From the NCBI GenBank assembly GCA_003695555.1, contig RFIU01000325.1, positions 1 to 6,140 of the forward strand: a stretch of DNA of 6,140 nucleotides, read 5' to 3'. Source of the DNA: Alphaproteobacteria bacterium. GTDB taxonomy: Bacteria > Pseudomonadota > Alphaproteobacteria > Sphingomonadales > Rhodothalassiaceae. The notes below the pieces were generated by a model. That model was given only the letters and a program-made list of their open reading frames with translations. It made no database searches and was not told the origin of the DNA. The first letter of the stretch is position 1. Each line of letters starts with the position of its first letter. Position numbers and translations under genes: made by a program. Positions 1-6,080 of this stretch are shown here, piece by piece.

Positions 1-538
1 CATTGATATCGACCGGCAACACCGGCTCGCCGAAGGCGATCGCAGCAATGGCGGCGGCCGAATAGGACCCGATACCGGGCAGCTGCGCCCATTCATCGAA
101 AGTCCGGGGGAAGTTGCCTCCCCATTTCTCGACGATCCGTTGCGCCGCGTGATGCAGATGGCGCGCCCGGGCATAGTAGCCTAGGCCAGCCCAAGCCTCC
201 ATCACCTCTTCCTCACCCGCGCTGGCGAGAGAGAAGACGTCCGGGAAACGGGTCAGAAATGAATCGAAGCGGGCAGCGACGGTGGCGACGGTGGTCTGTT
301 GCAGCATGATCTCGGCCAGCCATACCCGCCATGGATCGCGCCGCCCGTCGGGTCGAGTGCGGCGCCATGGCAGGTCATGACGGCGATACCGCGCGAACCA
401 GTTGAGGAGGTCCGCGATCATTGCCGGCTCCAGCAGCGGCCGGCCCTCGGGCAGGTGGCATGAGGAAAGAGATTCCCGCCCGCCTGGCACGCCATCCACC
501 ATCTTCTTCCACCCATGCAATAGGTCGGTCGAGCTCAT
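1..538 (-). CDS. mutY: Adenine DNA glycosylase MutY, N-terminal part (runs off the left edge)
   Basis: MutY excises adenine paired opposite 8-oxoguanine or guanine, the first step of base excision repair of oxidative damage. Translating the minus strand from 538 gives 179 codons before the edge. Seen in order: LPWR near residue 56, WLAEIMLQQTTV (catalytic Glu at 76), AGLGYYARARHLHHAA, then the helix-hairpin-helix LPGIGSYSAAAI followed by PVDIN, whose Asp (codon at 10-8) is the expected catalytic Asp of the HhH-GPD superfamily. The C-terminal iron-sulfur cluster cysteines and NUDIX-like domain lie outside the window. The start at 538 is the first ATG after an in-frame TAG (550-548) and has AGAGG six bases upstream. 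An internal ATG at 421, also preceded by GGAG, would remove 39 residues that do not resemble MutY and would place Glu and Asp at 37 and 138, the E. coli numbers. The start is therefore open; the identity is not. Confidence 0.95.
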   Translation of the reverse strand, partial: MSSTDLLHGWKKMVDGVPGGRESLSSCHLPEGRPLLEPAMIADLLNWFARYRRHDLPWRRTRPDGRRDPWRVWLAEIMLQQTTVATVAARFDSFLTRFPDVFSLASAGEEEVMEAWAGLGYYARARHLHHAAQRIVEKWGGNFPRTFDEWAQLPGIGSYSAAAIAAIAFGEPVLPVDIN

Positions 539-544
539 CTCCCG

Positions 545-549
545 CCTCT
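545..549 (-). promoter_or_regulatory. Shine-Dalgarno-like site for the mutY 538 start
   Basis: On the minus strand AGAGG stands six bases before the ATG at 538. It supports the longer form of MutY, but the alternative ATG at 421 also has a GGAG six bases upstream, so this site does not settle the start by itself. Confidence 0.45.
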
Positions 550-582
550 AACAGAGCGGCCGAAGGGATGCCAGCCAACGGT

Positions 583-610
583 TTGCGGCGCACCGACGAT
601 CGGCTAGGAT
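583..610 (+). promoter_or_regulatory. Possible housekeeping promoter of the DciA-type gene
   Basis: TTGCGG (583-588) and TAGGAT (605-610) are separated by 16 bases, and the second box reads GCTAGGAT, close to the GCTA-type -10 known for alphaproteobacterial housekeeping sigma factors. Matches to the general TTGACA/TATAAT consensus are only partial (3 and 4 of 6). If real, transcription would begin about 616-620, almost at the ATG at 620, giving a very short leader or a leaderless message, which is common in this class. Motif matching in an 81-base divergent gap is weak evidence. I saw no convincing promoter for mutY on the other strand. Confidence 0.3.
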
Positions 611-629
611 CGACAGGTCATGAGACCTG
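597..629. repeat. Two adjacent short inverted repeats over the -10 region and start codon of the DciA-type gene
   Basis: The first dyad is CGATC (597-601) and GATCG (608-612) around a six-base centre. The second is CAGGTC (614-619) and GACCTG (624-629) around ATGA, so the start codon at 620-622 sits exactly in the four-base loop. Both are perfect. They could be operator half-sites in DNA, or the second could fold in mRNA and present or hide the start codon. Six-base dyads occur by chance about once or twice in a window this size, so only the placement makes this notable. Confidence 0.45.
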
Positions 630-1219
630 CGGGAACATCATCTTCGCACAAGTCTGGTCCGCGCAGCAGCAGGCGCGCGGAACGCCGTTCGCGCACCCTG
701 CCGCTCTCCCGTCTTCTGCCCGGCGAGGTCGTCCGTCTGTATCGGGCGCGCGGCTTTCTGCATCAGGAAATCGTCAGCCGCTGGAAGGAGATCGTGGGTG
801 AGGAGCTCGCCGGCATGTGTCTGCCGATCAAGATCACATTCGCTCGCGATACGCGCCGCAACGGCACGCTTCACATCAAGGTCGCACCGGCTTTTGCACC
901 GCTCGTGCAACACGGAACCCCGCTCATTCTGGAACGCGTCAACCGCCATTTCGGCTATGGAGCGATCGCCCGCATTGCGCTTTCCCAAGCACCGCTGCCC
1001 ATCCCAAAAACAGCCGGCAAGCCACGCCGAAAGCCCCCCGCCCCCAACTCGCCCGCCTGCCAGGAGGCCCGACGGGTCGCCGCCAAGATTCGCGATCCCG
1101 ATCTTTCCGGGTTGCTCGCGAGATGGGGGGCGATGCTGTTGAGCGATTCTCCCCCGGCGGGTGAAGCCGAGAGCGAGGAGTTTCCTCCCCCCTCCGACGA
1201 CGAGACGCCGGCCGGTTAG
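620..1219 (+). CDS. DUF721 family protein, DciA-like helicase loader
   Basis: DciA proteins carry a DUF721 domain and help load the replicative helicase DnaB in the many bacteria without DnaC or DnaI; the Caulobacter member is known to do this. The 199-residue product has a basic, disordered-looking N-terminus (1-26), then a DUF721 core at about 27-125: LYRARGFLHQEIVSRWKEIVG, a GTLHIKV strand, ALVQH-like VQHGTPLILERVNRHFGY and the motif ARIALSQAPLP. A proline- and lysine-rich linker (about 128-147) leads to a helix at RDPDLSGLLARWGAMLL, typical of alphaproteobacterial members, and an acidic tail rich in Glu, Asp and Pro. There is no signal peptide or membrane segment, so it is cytoplasmic. 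It is divergent from mutY and precedes the dsbA-smc genes. The ATG at 620 has only a loose ribosome site (AGGA at 606-609, ten bases away). I am confident of the family; the helicase-loading role is transferred from relatives. Confidence 0.88.
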   Translation: MRPAGTSSSHKSGPRSSRRAERRSRTLPLSRLLPGEVVRLYRARGFLHQEIVSRWKEIVGEELAGMCLPIKITFARDTRRNGTLHIKVAPAFAPLVQHGTPLILERVNRHFGYGAIARIALSQAPLPIPKTAGKPRRKPPAPNSPACQEARRVAAKIRDPDLSGLLARWGAMLLSDSPPAGEAESEEFPPPSDDETPAG

Positions 1220-1254
1220 AAGGCCGAACACCGATTCGCGAACCGAACAAGAGA

Positions 1255-1302
1255 GGCGATTTCCTCTGGTCAAACGGGCCCGGACATGGCTAAATCGCCA
1301 TG
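1255..1302. repeat. Overlapping inverted repeats that would form alternative hairpins
   Basis: GGCGATTT (1255-1262) is the exact reverse complement of AAATCGCC (1292-1299), with 29 bases between. CATGGC (1285-1290) is the exact reverse complement of GCCATG (1297-1302), with six between. The two right arms overlap at 1297-1299, so in RNA only one stem could form at a time. Whether either is transcribed is unknown. Confidence 0.4.
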
Positions 1303-1376
1303 GAACAGAATCGCAATATATGGTGGGGTAGTCCGTATTGGACCACAATTTGCGCCCATCGGGATCAGCATATGGG

Positions 1377-1382
1377 AAAGGA
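1377..1382 (+). promoter_or_regulatory. Ribosome binding site that fixes the dsbA start
   Basis: AAAGGA lies six bases before the ATG at 1389. This spacing, together with the signal peptide that begins directly at that ATG, decides the start against the longer in-frame TTG at 1338. Confidence 0.75.
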
Positions 1383-1388
1383 CGATAC

Positions 1389-2138
1389 ATGCGCTGGCAA
1401 GGGTGGCTGCTGCCGATCGCATTTCTTGTCGCATTGATGCTTTCGGCCTGCGGAGAGACAAGCAAGGATAAGGGGGACGCATCGCCTGCCGGAGAGCAGG
1501 CGCAGCAAGAAACGGCGGCGTCTGTCGGGGCCGGCCAGGAGGATCGCGCGGGCGGCCGCAAGGCGGCCCCCCACGCCACGCTCGCGGCGCCGAACGAGGA
1601 AACCGCCGGCCTGCCCGATATCACCATCGGTTCGCCGGATGCGCCGATCACCCTGATCGAGTACGCATCGCTCACCTGCCCGCACTGCGCCCATTTCGAG
1701 AGCGAGATCTTTCCCGAACTGAAGCGCGACTATATCGATACCGGCAAGGTCCGCTACGTCTTCCGGAACTTCATTCTGAACGGTCTTGATCTCATCGCCT
1801 CGACCGCGGTGCGCTGCCAGCCTGCGGACATGCAGCAGCCCTTGATCGAACTGCTCTATGCCCGCCAGCGTGAATGGATGCGCAATGTCTCAAGCGGCGA
1901 TCGCGAGACGATCCTCTCCGATCTTGCCGCCACATTCCGTCGCGCCGGCGTATCGCGGGCCGACTTCGATCGTTGCATCAAGGACAAGGACCTCCAGAAG
2001 AAGCTCGTCGAAATGACGAAGATCGGCACCGAACGCCATCAGGTGGCCGGAACCCCGACCTTTATCCTGAATGGTCGCACCCTGCCGCCGATCGGCGATT
2101 ATGAGACGCTGAAGAAGGAGATCGAGAAGGCGCTGTGA
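1389..2138 (+). CDS. DsbA-family thiol-disulfide oxidoreductase, predicted lipoprotein
   Basis: The protein is a thioredoxin-fold oxidoreductase expected to make or rearrange disulfides in exported proteins. From the ATG at 1389 it has 249 residues. Residues 1-21 form a lipoprotein signal (MRW, a hydrophobic core, then LSAC with Cys21 as lipidated residue); Gly22 rather than Asp follows, so by the E. coli rule it would go to the outer membrane. A polar Gln/Ala/Gly linker (about 22-72) precedes the domain. The active site is CPHC at 97-100 after IEYASLT, the same dipeptide as E. coli DsbA, and the cis-proline loop is GTPTF with Pro223. Two further cysteines, Cys143 and Cys196, lie in the inserted helical part, recalling the second disulfide of alphaproteobacterial alpha-DsbA1. 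The family looks like the DsbA/BdbD (Thioredoxin_4) branch. It is followed 52 bases later by smc. An isomerase or reductase role cannot be excluded. Confidence 0.9.
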   Translation: MRWQGWLLPIAFLVALMLSACGETSKDKGDASPAGEQAQQETAASVGAGQEDRAGGRKAAPHATLAAPNEETAGLPDITIGSPDAPITLIEYASLTCPHCAHFESEIFPELKRDYIDTGKVRYVFRNFILNGLDLIASTAVRCQPADMQQPLIELLYARQREWMRNVSSGDRETILSDLAATFRRAGVSRADFDRCIKDKDLQKKLVEMTKIGTERHQVAGTPTFILNGRTLPPIGDYETLKKEIEKAL

Positions 2139-2178
2139 AGGCGGGCGAACCGATCACCCGCACAGCCGCCAGCCAGCG

Positions 2179-2182
2179 AGGA
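2179..2182 (+). promoter_or_regulatory. Ribosome binding site that supports the GTG start of smc
   Basis: AGGA within GAGGAAG (2178-2184) lies eight bases before GTG at 2191. The protein then begins KFSRLRLSGFKSF, exactly the normal SMC N-terminus, so the non-ATG start is well supported. Confidence 0.75.
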
Positions 2183-2190
2183 AGCAGACC

Positions 2191-5100
2191 GTGAAATTCA
2201 GCCGTCTCAGGCTTTCGGGTTTCAAGTCCTTCGTCGATCCGACCGAACTTCGGATCGAGGACGGCCTGACGGGCATCGTCGGGCCCAATGGCTGCGGTAA
2301 GTCCAACCTGGTCGAGGCGCTGCGTTGGGTGATGGGCGAGAATGCGCCTTCCTCGATGCGTTCGAAGGGTATGGAGGATGTAATCTTCGCCGGAACCTCG
2401 CGGCGCCCGGCACGCAACATCGCCGAAGTCTCATTGCTGATCGACAATCGCGAACGCCGTGCCCCCGCCCTGTTCAATGATGCCGACGAGATCGAGGTAT
2501 CGCGCCGCATCGAACGCGACATGGGTTCGCTCTATCGCATCAATGGGCGTGAGGTGCGCGCCAAGGATGTCCAGCTTCTCTTCGCCGACGCCTCCACCGG
2601 GGCGCGCTCGCCCTCTCTCGTCGGACAGGGAAAGATCGCCGAGCTGATCAACTCAAAACCCACTGATCGTCGCGCTATCCTGGAAGAAGCCGCCGGCATT
2701 GCCGGGTTGCACAGCCGCAGACGAGAGGCCGAGCAGAAACTTCGCGCTGCCGAGGCCAATCTTTCGCGGGTTCAGGACGTGCTCGATCAGCTCGAACAGC
2801 GTATCGGCCAGCTCAAGCGCCAGGCCCGTCAGGCGGAACGCTACCGGACGATCTCTCGGCGCATCCGCACTCTTGAAGCCGCCCTCCTCTGGCGGCGCTG
2901 GCAAGAAGCTGGCGCGTCACTTCGTGAGAGCGAACGGGCGCTGCAGACGGCCGAAGGCCGGCTTGCCGAAACCACCGCCGCGCTGAGCGCACTGTCCCGC
3001 GAACAGGCGGAAGCCGATCTTGCCCTGACCCCGCTTCGAGAAGCGGCCAACGAGGCTGCCGCCGGTCTTCAGCGCCTGCGACTGGAACGTGAACAGATCA
3101 CGCGCGAGGAGGCGAGCATTGCCGAACGCGCCGCCGACCTCGACCGACAGAGCGAGGATCTTGCCGCCGATGCCGCCCATGAAGAGGAAGGCCGTGCTGA
3201 TGCGGCGGCGGCACTAGAGCGGTTGGCCGGAGAACGGGAACGGTGGCAGGCGCTGCTTCAGGGAACACGGGAGCGCGAAGACGAACTCAAAGAAGCTTTG
3301 CGCATCGCCGCCCGGCAAGCGGACGGAGCGGAATCCGAATTCGACGCTCTTTCACAGCAGGCGGCCGCAAATCGCGGCCGGCGGGCAAGTCTTCAAAGCG
3401 ACCTGCTGACCCTGGTGCGCCGCGCCGACCGGGTCACCGAAGACCTGGCCGGATTGGGCGACGACAACACGACCGAGACCGCCCTCAAGGACGCCAGCAG
3501 ACGCCTTACAGAAGCGGGCGCCGAACTGGAAAGGATAGAGGAGACGATCCGCTCTCTCGTCAAGGAGCGAGAAGAGCTGCAGACTGCCTGCGAGGAGGCG
3601 GCCGCTGCCCGCGGTGCCCTGCTCGCCGAACAGACCGCCGCGCGCGCACAATGCACCGGTATCGAAAGCGAGATCGCCGCACTCGAACAAACGCTCATGC
3701 ATGAAGCGGAAGAAGGCGGCGATGCCCTTGCCGGGCTTGACGTGCCGGAGGGGCTTGAACAGGCGGTAGGCGCCCTGCTCGACGCGGCATCCGACGCGAG
3801 ACTGGAGTCGGACGATGATCCTGCCGCCGGCATTGCCGGCAAGGAAGACGGCGGTCGTCGGTACTGGCGCCGGCTTCCCGCCTATGCGCCCGCCGACCTG
3901 CCCGATCTGCCTGATGGGGCAATCCCCTTATCGACACTGCTGCCGGCTGTGCCCGCCGCCCTTTCCCGACGCATCGCGCTTTCCGGTCTGGTTCGCCGCG
4001 ATGACCCGGTATCGGTCGCACAAGTGATGCGCGGGTTGCAGGCCGCGCTTGGACCCGGACAGATATTGGTATCCGAAAATGGCATCGTCGCCACATGGGA
4101 CGGCTTCTTCGGCCATGTCGGGGACGAGGCAAGGGCTGCCCATCGTCTCGTCCGCCACAATCGCCTGAAGCGTCTGCGCGAAGCGCTCGCGCTGGCCGAA
4201 CAGGAAAAGACCCGTATCGATGAACGCCTGTCGCAGGCGGAGCGGACGAGCAGCGAACGGGAAGAGCAGCTCGCCACACTCGACCTGCGACTGCGCAAGG
4301 CCGAAGAGGCGCGCCGGATAGCTGCGCAATCCCGCGATGAGGCCGCGCGCGAACACGCACGTCTGGAGGCCAGACGAGCCGCCGAGCGGGAACGCGCGGA
4401 AGCACTCGCACGGCAGGCGGAAGAGATCGCGACCAGACGTCAGGAACTGGAAGCGGCGATCGCCGAACTGCCTGAAGATGCCGTCCTTGAAGAGAAGCTT
4501 GCCGCCGAGCGGAAGAGGTTGGAAGCCGCGCGTGCCGCGCTGGCGGAAGCGCGGGCCGAATACGATCGCCATGCCCGTCAGCGGGAAGAGGCGGCTGGAA
4601 GACTGGAAGCGTTGGCCCATGAGGAAGATGCCTGGCGTTCGCGCCTTGAGCGCGCGGAGCGGCGGATTGCGGACCTCACCCGCCGTCGCAAGGCGCTGGC
4701 GGCCGAACGTCAGCGGCTGGCCGGCGACCCGGAACGTCTTGCCAACCGGCGCCGGGCGCTCGAGGAGCAGATCGCGCAACTCGAAGAGGCGGCACGTGCC
4801 GCAGCCGATCGCCTGGCGCGCGAAGAAAATCGCAAACGCACGCTCGACCGGGCGCTGGAAGATGCGCGTGAAGCGCTCTCTCTGGCCCGTGAAGAGCGCG
4901 CCCGCTTCGAAGCCGACCGCACCCATGCCCAGGAACGTCTTTCCGAAATCGTTCATGAGATCGAGGAGCGGCTGGAGATCGGCCCCCGCACACTTGCCGA
5001 ACGGATGGCAGAGGGCGGTTTTGCTGACACACCGCCGGCGATCGAAGTGCTCGAGACCGAGCTTGCGAACGCCCGCGCGCAACGTGAACGACTGGGTGCG

Positions 5101-5718
5101 GTCAATCTGCGCGCCGAAGAGGAACAGGCGGAACTTGCCGAACAACGGAATCATCTCGCCGGCGAACGCGAAGATCTCGAACAGGCGATCACACGCCTGC
5201 GTCAGGCGATCTCAAGCCTCAACCGCGAAGGGCGCGACCGGCTCCTTCAGGCGTTCGAGGCGGTCAATACGCACTTCAGCGCGCTCTTCACACGACTGTT
5301 CGGCGGCGGTCATGCGCACCTCGAACTCGTCGAGTCCGATGATCCCCTGGAAGCCGGCATCGAGATCATGGCAAGCCCGCCGGGCAAGCGCCTGCAATCG
5401 CTCGGCCTGCTCTCGGGTGGAGAGCAGACGTTGACCGCGATCTCACTGATCTTCGCCGTCTTCATGACCAATCCGGCGCCGATCTGCGTACTGGACGAGG
5501 TCGATGCTCCGCTGGACGAGGCCAATGTGGATCGCTTCTGCAATCTGCTCGATGAGATGGTTTCACGCGCCGGCACACGTTTCCTCGTCGTCACCCACAA
5601 TGAAATGACGATGGCCCGCATGCACCGCCTGTTCGGCGTGACGATGGCCGAACGCGGCGTCTCACAGCTCGTATCCGTCGATCTCCAACGAGCGGAAACC
5701 ATGCTGGCAGCCGAATGA
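2191..5718 (+). CDS. smc: Chromosome segregation ATPase SMC
   Basis: SMC dimers with ScpA and ScpB form a ring that extrudes DNA loops and helps sister chromosomes resolve; scpA and scpB are not in the window. The 1175-residue product is full length for the family. Seen in order: Walker A GPNGCGKS (31-38), Q-loop GQGK around Gln146 and the EEAAGIAG stretch; a long coiled coil rich in Glu, Arg, Ala and Leu (about 175-505); a globular hinge (about 510-650); a returning coiled coil (about 655-960); the LGAVNLRAEEE joint at 968; signature LSGGEQ (1074-1079); Walker B ICVLDE with Asp1102 and catalytic Glu1103; D-loop APLDEAN; and His1136 in the VVTHN switch. All ATPase residues are present, so it should be active. 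The hinge lacks the usual glycine-rich dimer motif and has WDGFFG (636-641) instead, as in other alphaproteobacterial SMCs. It overlaps atpI by four bases. Confidence 0.98.
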   Translation: MKFSRLRLSGFKSFVDPTELRIEDGLTGIVGPNGCGKSNLVEALRWVMGENAPSSMRSKGMEDVIFAGTSRRPARNIAEVSLLIDNRERRAPALFNDADEIEVSRRIERDMGSLYRINGREVRAKDVQLLFADASTGARSPSLVGQGKIAELINSKPTDRRAILEEAAGIAGLHSRRREAEQKLRAAEANLSRVQDVLDQLEQRIGQLKRQARQAERYRTISRRIRTLEAALLWRRWQEAGASLRESERALQTAEGRLAETTAALSALSREQAEADLALTPLREAANEAAAGLQRLRLEREQITREEASIAERAADLDRQSEDLAADAAHEEEGRADAAAALERLAGERERWQALLQGTREREDELKEALRIAARQADGAESEFDALSQQAAANRGRRASLQSDLLTLVRRADRVTEDLAGLGDDNTTETALKDASRRLTEAGAELERIEETIRSLVKEREELQTACEEAAAARGALLAEQTAARAQCTGIESEIAALEQTLMHEAEEGGDALAGLDVPEGLEQAVGALLDAASDARLESDDDPAAGIAGKEDGGRRYWRRLPAYAPADLPDLPDGAIPLSTLLPAVPAALSRRIALSGLVRRDDPVSVAQVMRGLQAALGPGQILVSENGIVATWDGFFGHVGDEARAAHRLVRHNRLKRLREALALAEQEKTRIDERLSQAERTSSEREEQLATLDLRLRKAEEARRIAAQSRDEAAREHARLEARRAAERERAEALARQAEEIATRRQELEAAIAELPEDAVLEEKLAAERKRLEAARAALAEARAEYDRHARQREEAAGRLEALAHEEDAWRSRLERAERRIADLTRRRKALAAERQRLAGDPERLANRRRALEEQIAQLEEAARAAADRLAREENRKRTLDRALEDAREALSLAREERARFEADRTHAQERLSEIVHEIEERLEIGPRTLAERMAEGGFADTPPAIEVLETELANARAQRERLGAVNLRAEEEQAELAEQRNHLAGEREDLEQAITRLRQAISSLNREGRDRLLQAFEAVNTHFSALFTRLFGGGHAHLELVESDDPLEAGIEIMASPPGKRLQSLGLLSGGEQTLTAISLIFAVFMTNPAPICVLDEVDAPLDEANVDRFCNLLDEMVSRAGTRFLVVTHNEMTMARMHRLFGVTMAERGVSQLVSVDLQRAETMLAAE
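2689..2705 (+). repeat. 17-base direct repeat inside smc, copy 1
   Basis: This stretch is identical to 3823-3839 and is in the same reading frame; both encode AAGIAG. Copy 1 is part of the conserved N-terminal ATPase head (residues 167-172) and is expected in any SMC. Confidence 0.6.
3823..3839 (+). repeat. 17-base direct repeat inside smc, copy 2 (hinge insert)
   Basis: This is the second copy of the 2689-2705 sequence. It lies in a loop of the hinge region (residues 545-550) between an acidic SDDD run and KEDGG. It includes GCCGGC twice, separated by three bases, so it can also fold as a small hairpin. Chance plus codon preference is the simplest explanation. Confidence 0.6.
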
Positions 5719-6056
5719 ACGACCGCAAGTCATCGAACGGGAATCGGTCATCGGATGATTTCGCACGCCGGATCGCACGCCTGCGCGCCGAAACGGAACC
5801 CCGTCCACGTCCCTTGCGCACCTTCCGCAATCGTGCGCTCGATGCAGCCTTTCGCCTGTCGGTCGAGATGGCTTCCGGTCTGGTGGCAGGCGGCATCCTC
5901 GGCTGGCTGCTCGACCGACTGCTCGGCACCTCTCCCTGGTTCCTGCTGCTTTTCTTCTTCCTCGGCGCAGCCGCCGGTATCCGCAGCGCGATTCGTACGG
6001 CGGCGGCGATCCAGCGTGAACTGGACGCGGCCGAAGAGGAGGACAACGAACCGTGA
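5715..6056 (+). CDS. atpI: AtpI-like F0F1 ATP synthase accessory membrane protein
   Basis: AtpI is a small inner-membrane protein encoded beside many F-type ATP synthases, linked in some bacteria to assembly of the c-ring. The 113-residue product has a charged N-terminal half (1-47) with Arg-rich stretches, two hydrophobic segments (about 48-66 and 73-90), and an acidic tail AAEEEDNEP. Between the segments is DRLLGTSPWF, with glycines at 59, 60, 63, 84 and 88 and Glu51 just inside the first segment; GxxGWxxD followed by GTSPW is the pattern of the alphaproteobacterial AtpI family. The ATG overlaps the smc stop as ATGA and has no good ribosome site, so translation probably depends on ribosomes finishing smc. 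In relatives atpI usually precedes atpB; here a convergent frame ends 25 bases downstream, so the synthase genes are elsewhere. Confidence 0.85.
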   Translation: MNDRKSSNGNRSSDDFARRIARLRAETEPRPRPLRTFRNRALDAAFRLSVEMASGLVAGGILGWLLDRLLGTSPWFLLLFFFLGAAAGIRSAIRTAAAIQRELDAAEEEDNEP

Positions 6057-6080
6057 TCGGTACCGGCCGACCGCAAGCAG

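Larger units (their letters stand above)
1220..1388 (+). other. Gap between DciA-type gene and dsbA, probable control region of the dsbA-smc-atpI genes
   Basis: These 169 bases hold no gene I can support. They contain two GANTC sites (1233-1237 and 1308-1312), an imperfect palindrome centred on TTCGCGAA (1236-1243), an 8-base inverted repeat (1255-1262 with 1292-1299), a 6-base hairpin (1285-1302) and an AT-rich patch near 1313-1322. Because dsbA, smc and atpI are close together while this gap is wide, their promoter is most likely here, but no pair of -35 and -10 boxes is convincing. No hairpin is followed by a T run, so I cannot call a terminator for the upstream gene. Confidence 0.45.

Noticed and set aside
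1338..1374. TTGGAC and CATATG as promoter boxes for dsbA
   Set aside because: The spacing is 25 bases, far outside the 16-19 range usable by a housekeeping sigma factor.
1338..1388. TTG start that would lengthen the DsbA protein by 17 residues
   Set aside because: It would bury the lipoprotein signal behind a polar stretch, whereas the ATG at 1389 has AAAGGA at proper spacing and begins the signal directly.
638..1675. Minus-strand open frame of 345 codons opposite the DciA-type gene and the dsbA signal region
   Set aside because: It lies antisense to two well-supported genes, its product resembles no family I know, and long antisense frames are expected in high-GC DNA.
3928..5154. Minus-strand open frame of 408 codons within smc
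   Set aside because: It is a mirror of the smc coding frame, caused by GC-rich third positions; the smc translation is continuous and conserved through it.
4337..5434. Plus-strand open frame of 365 codons in another frame of smc
   Set aside because: The product is dominated by Arg, Ser, Pro and Ala with no domain pattern, as expected from a shifted reading of a GC-rich coiled-coil gene.
6057..6070. Small dyad after atpI (TCGG, six bases, CCGA) as a terminator
   Set aside because: The stem is only four pairs and no T run follows on either strand, so it does not qualify as an intrinsic terminator.
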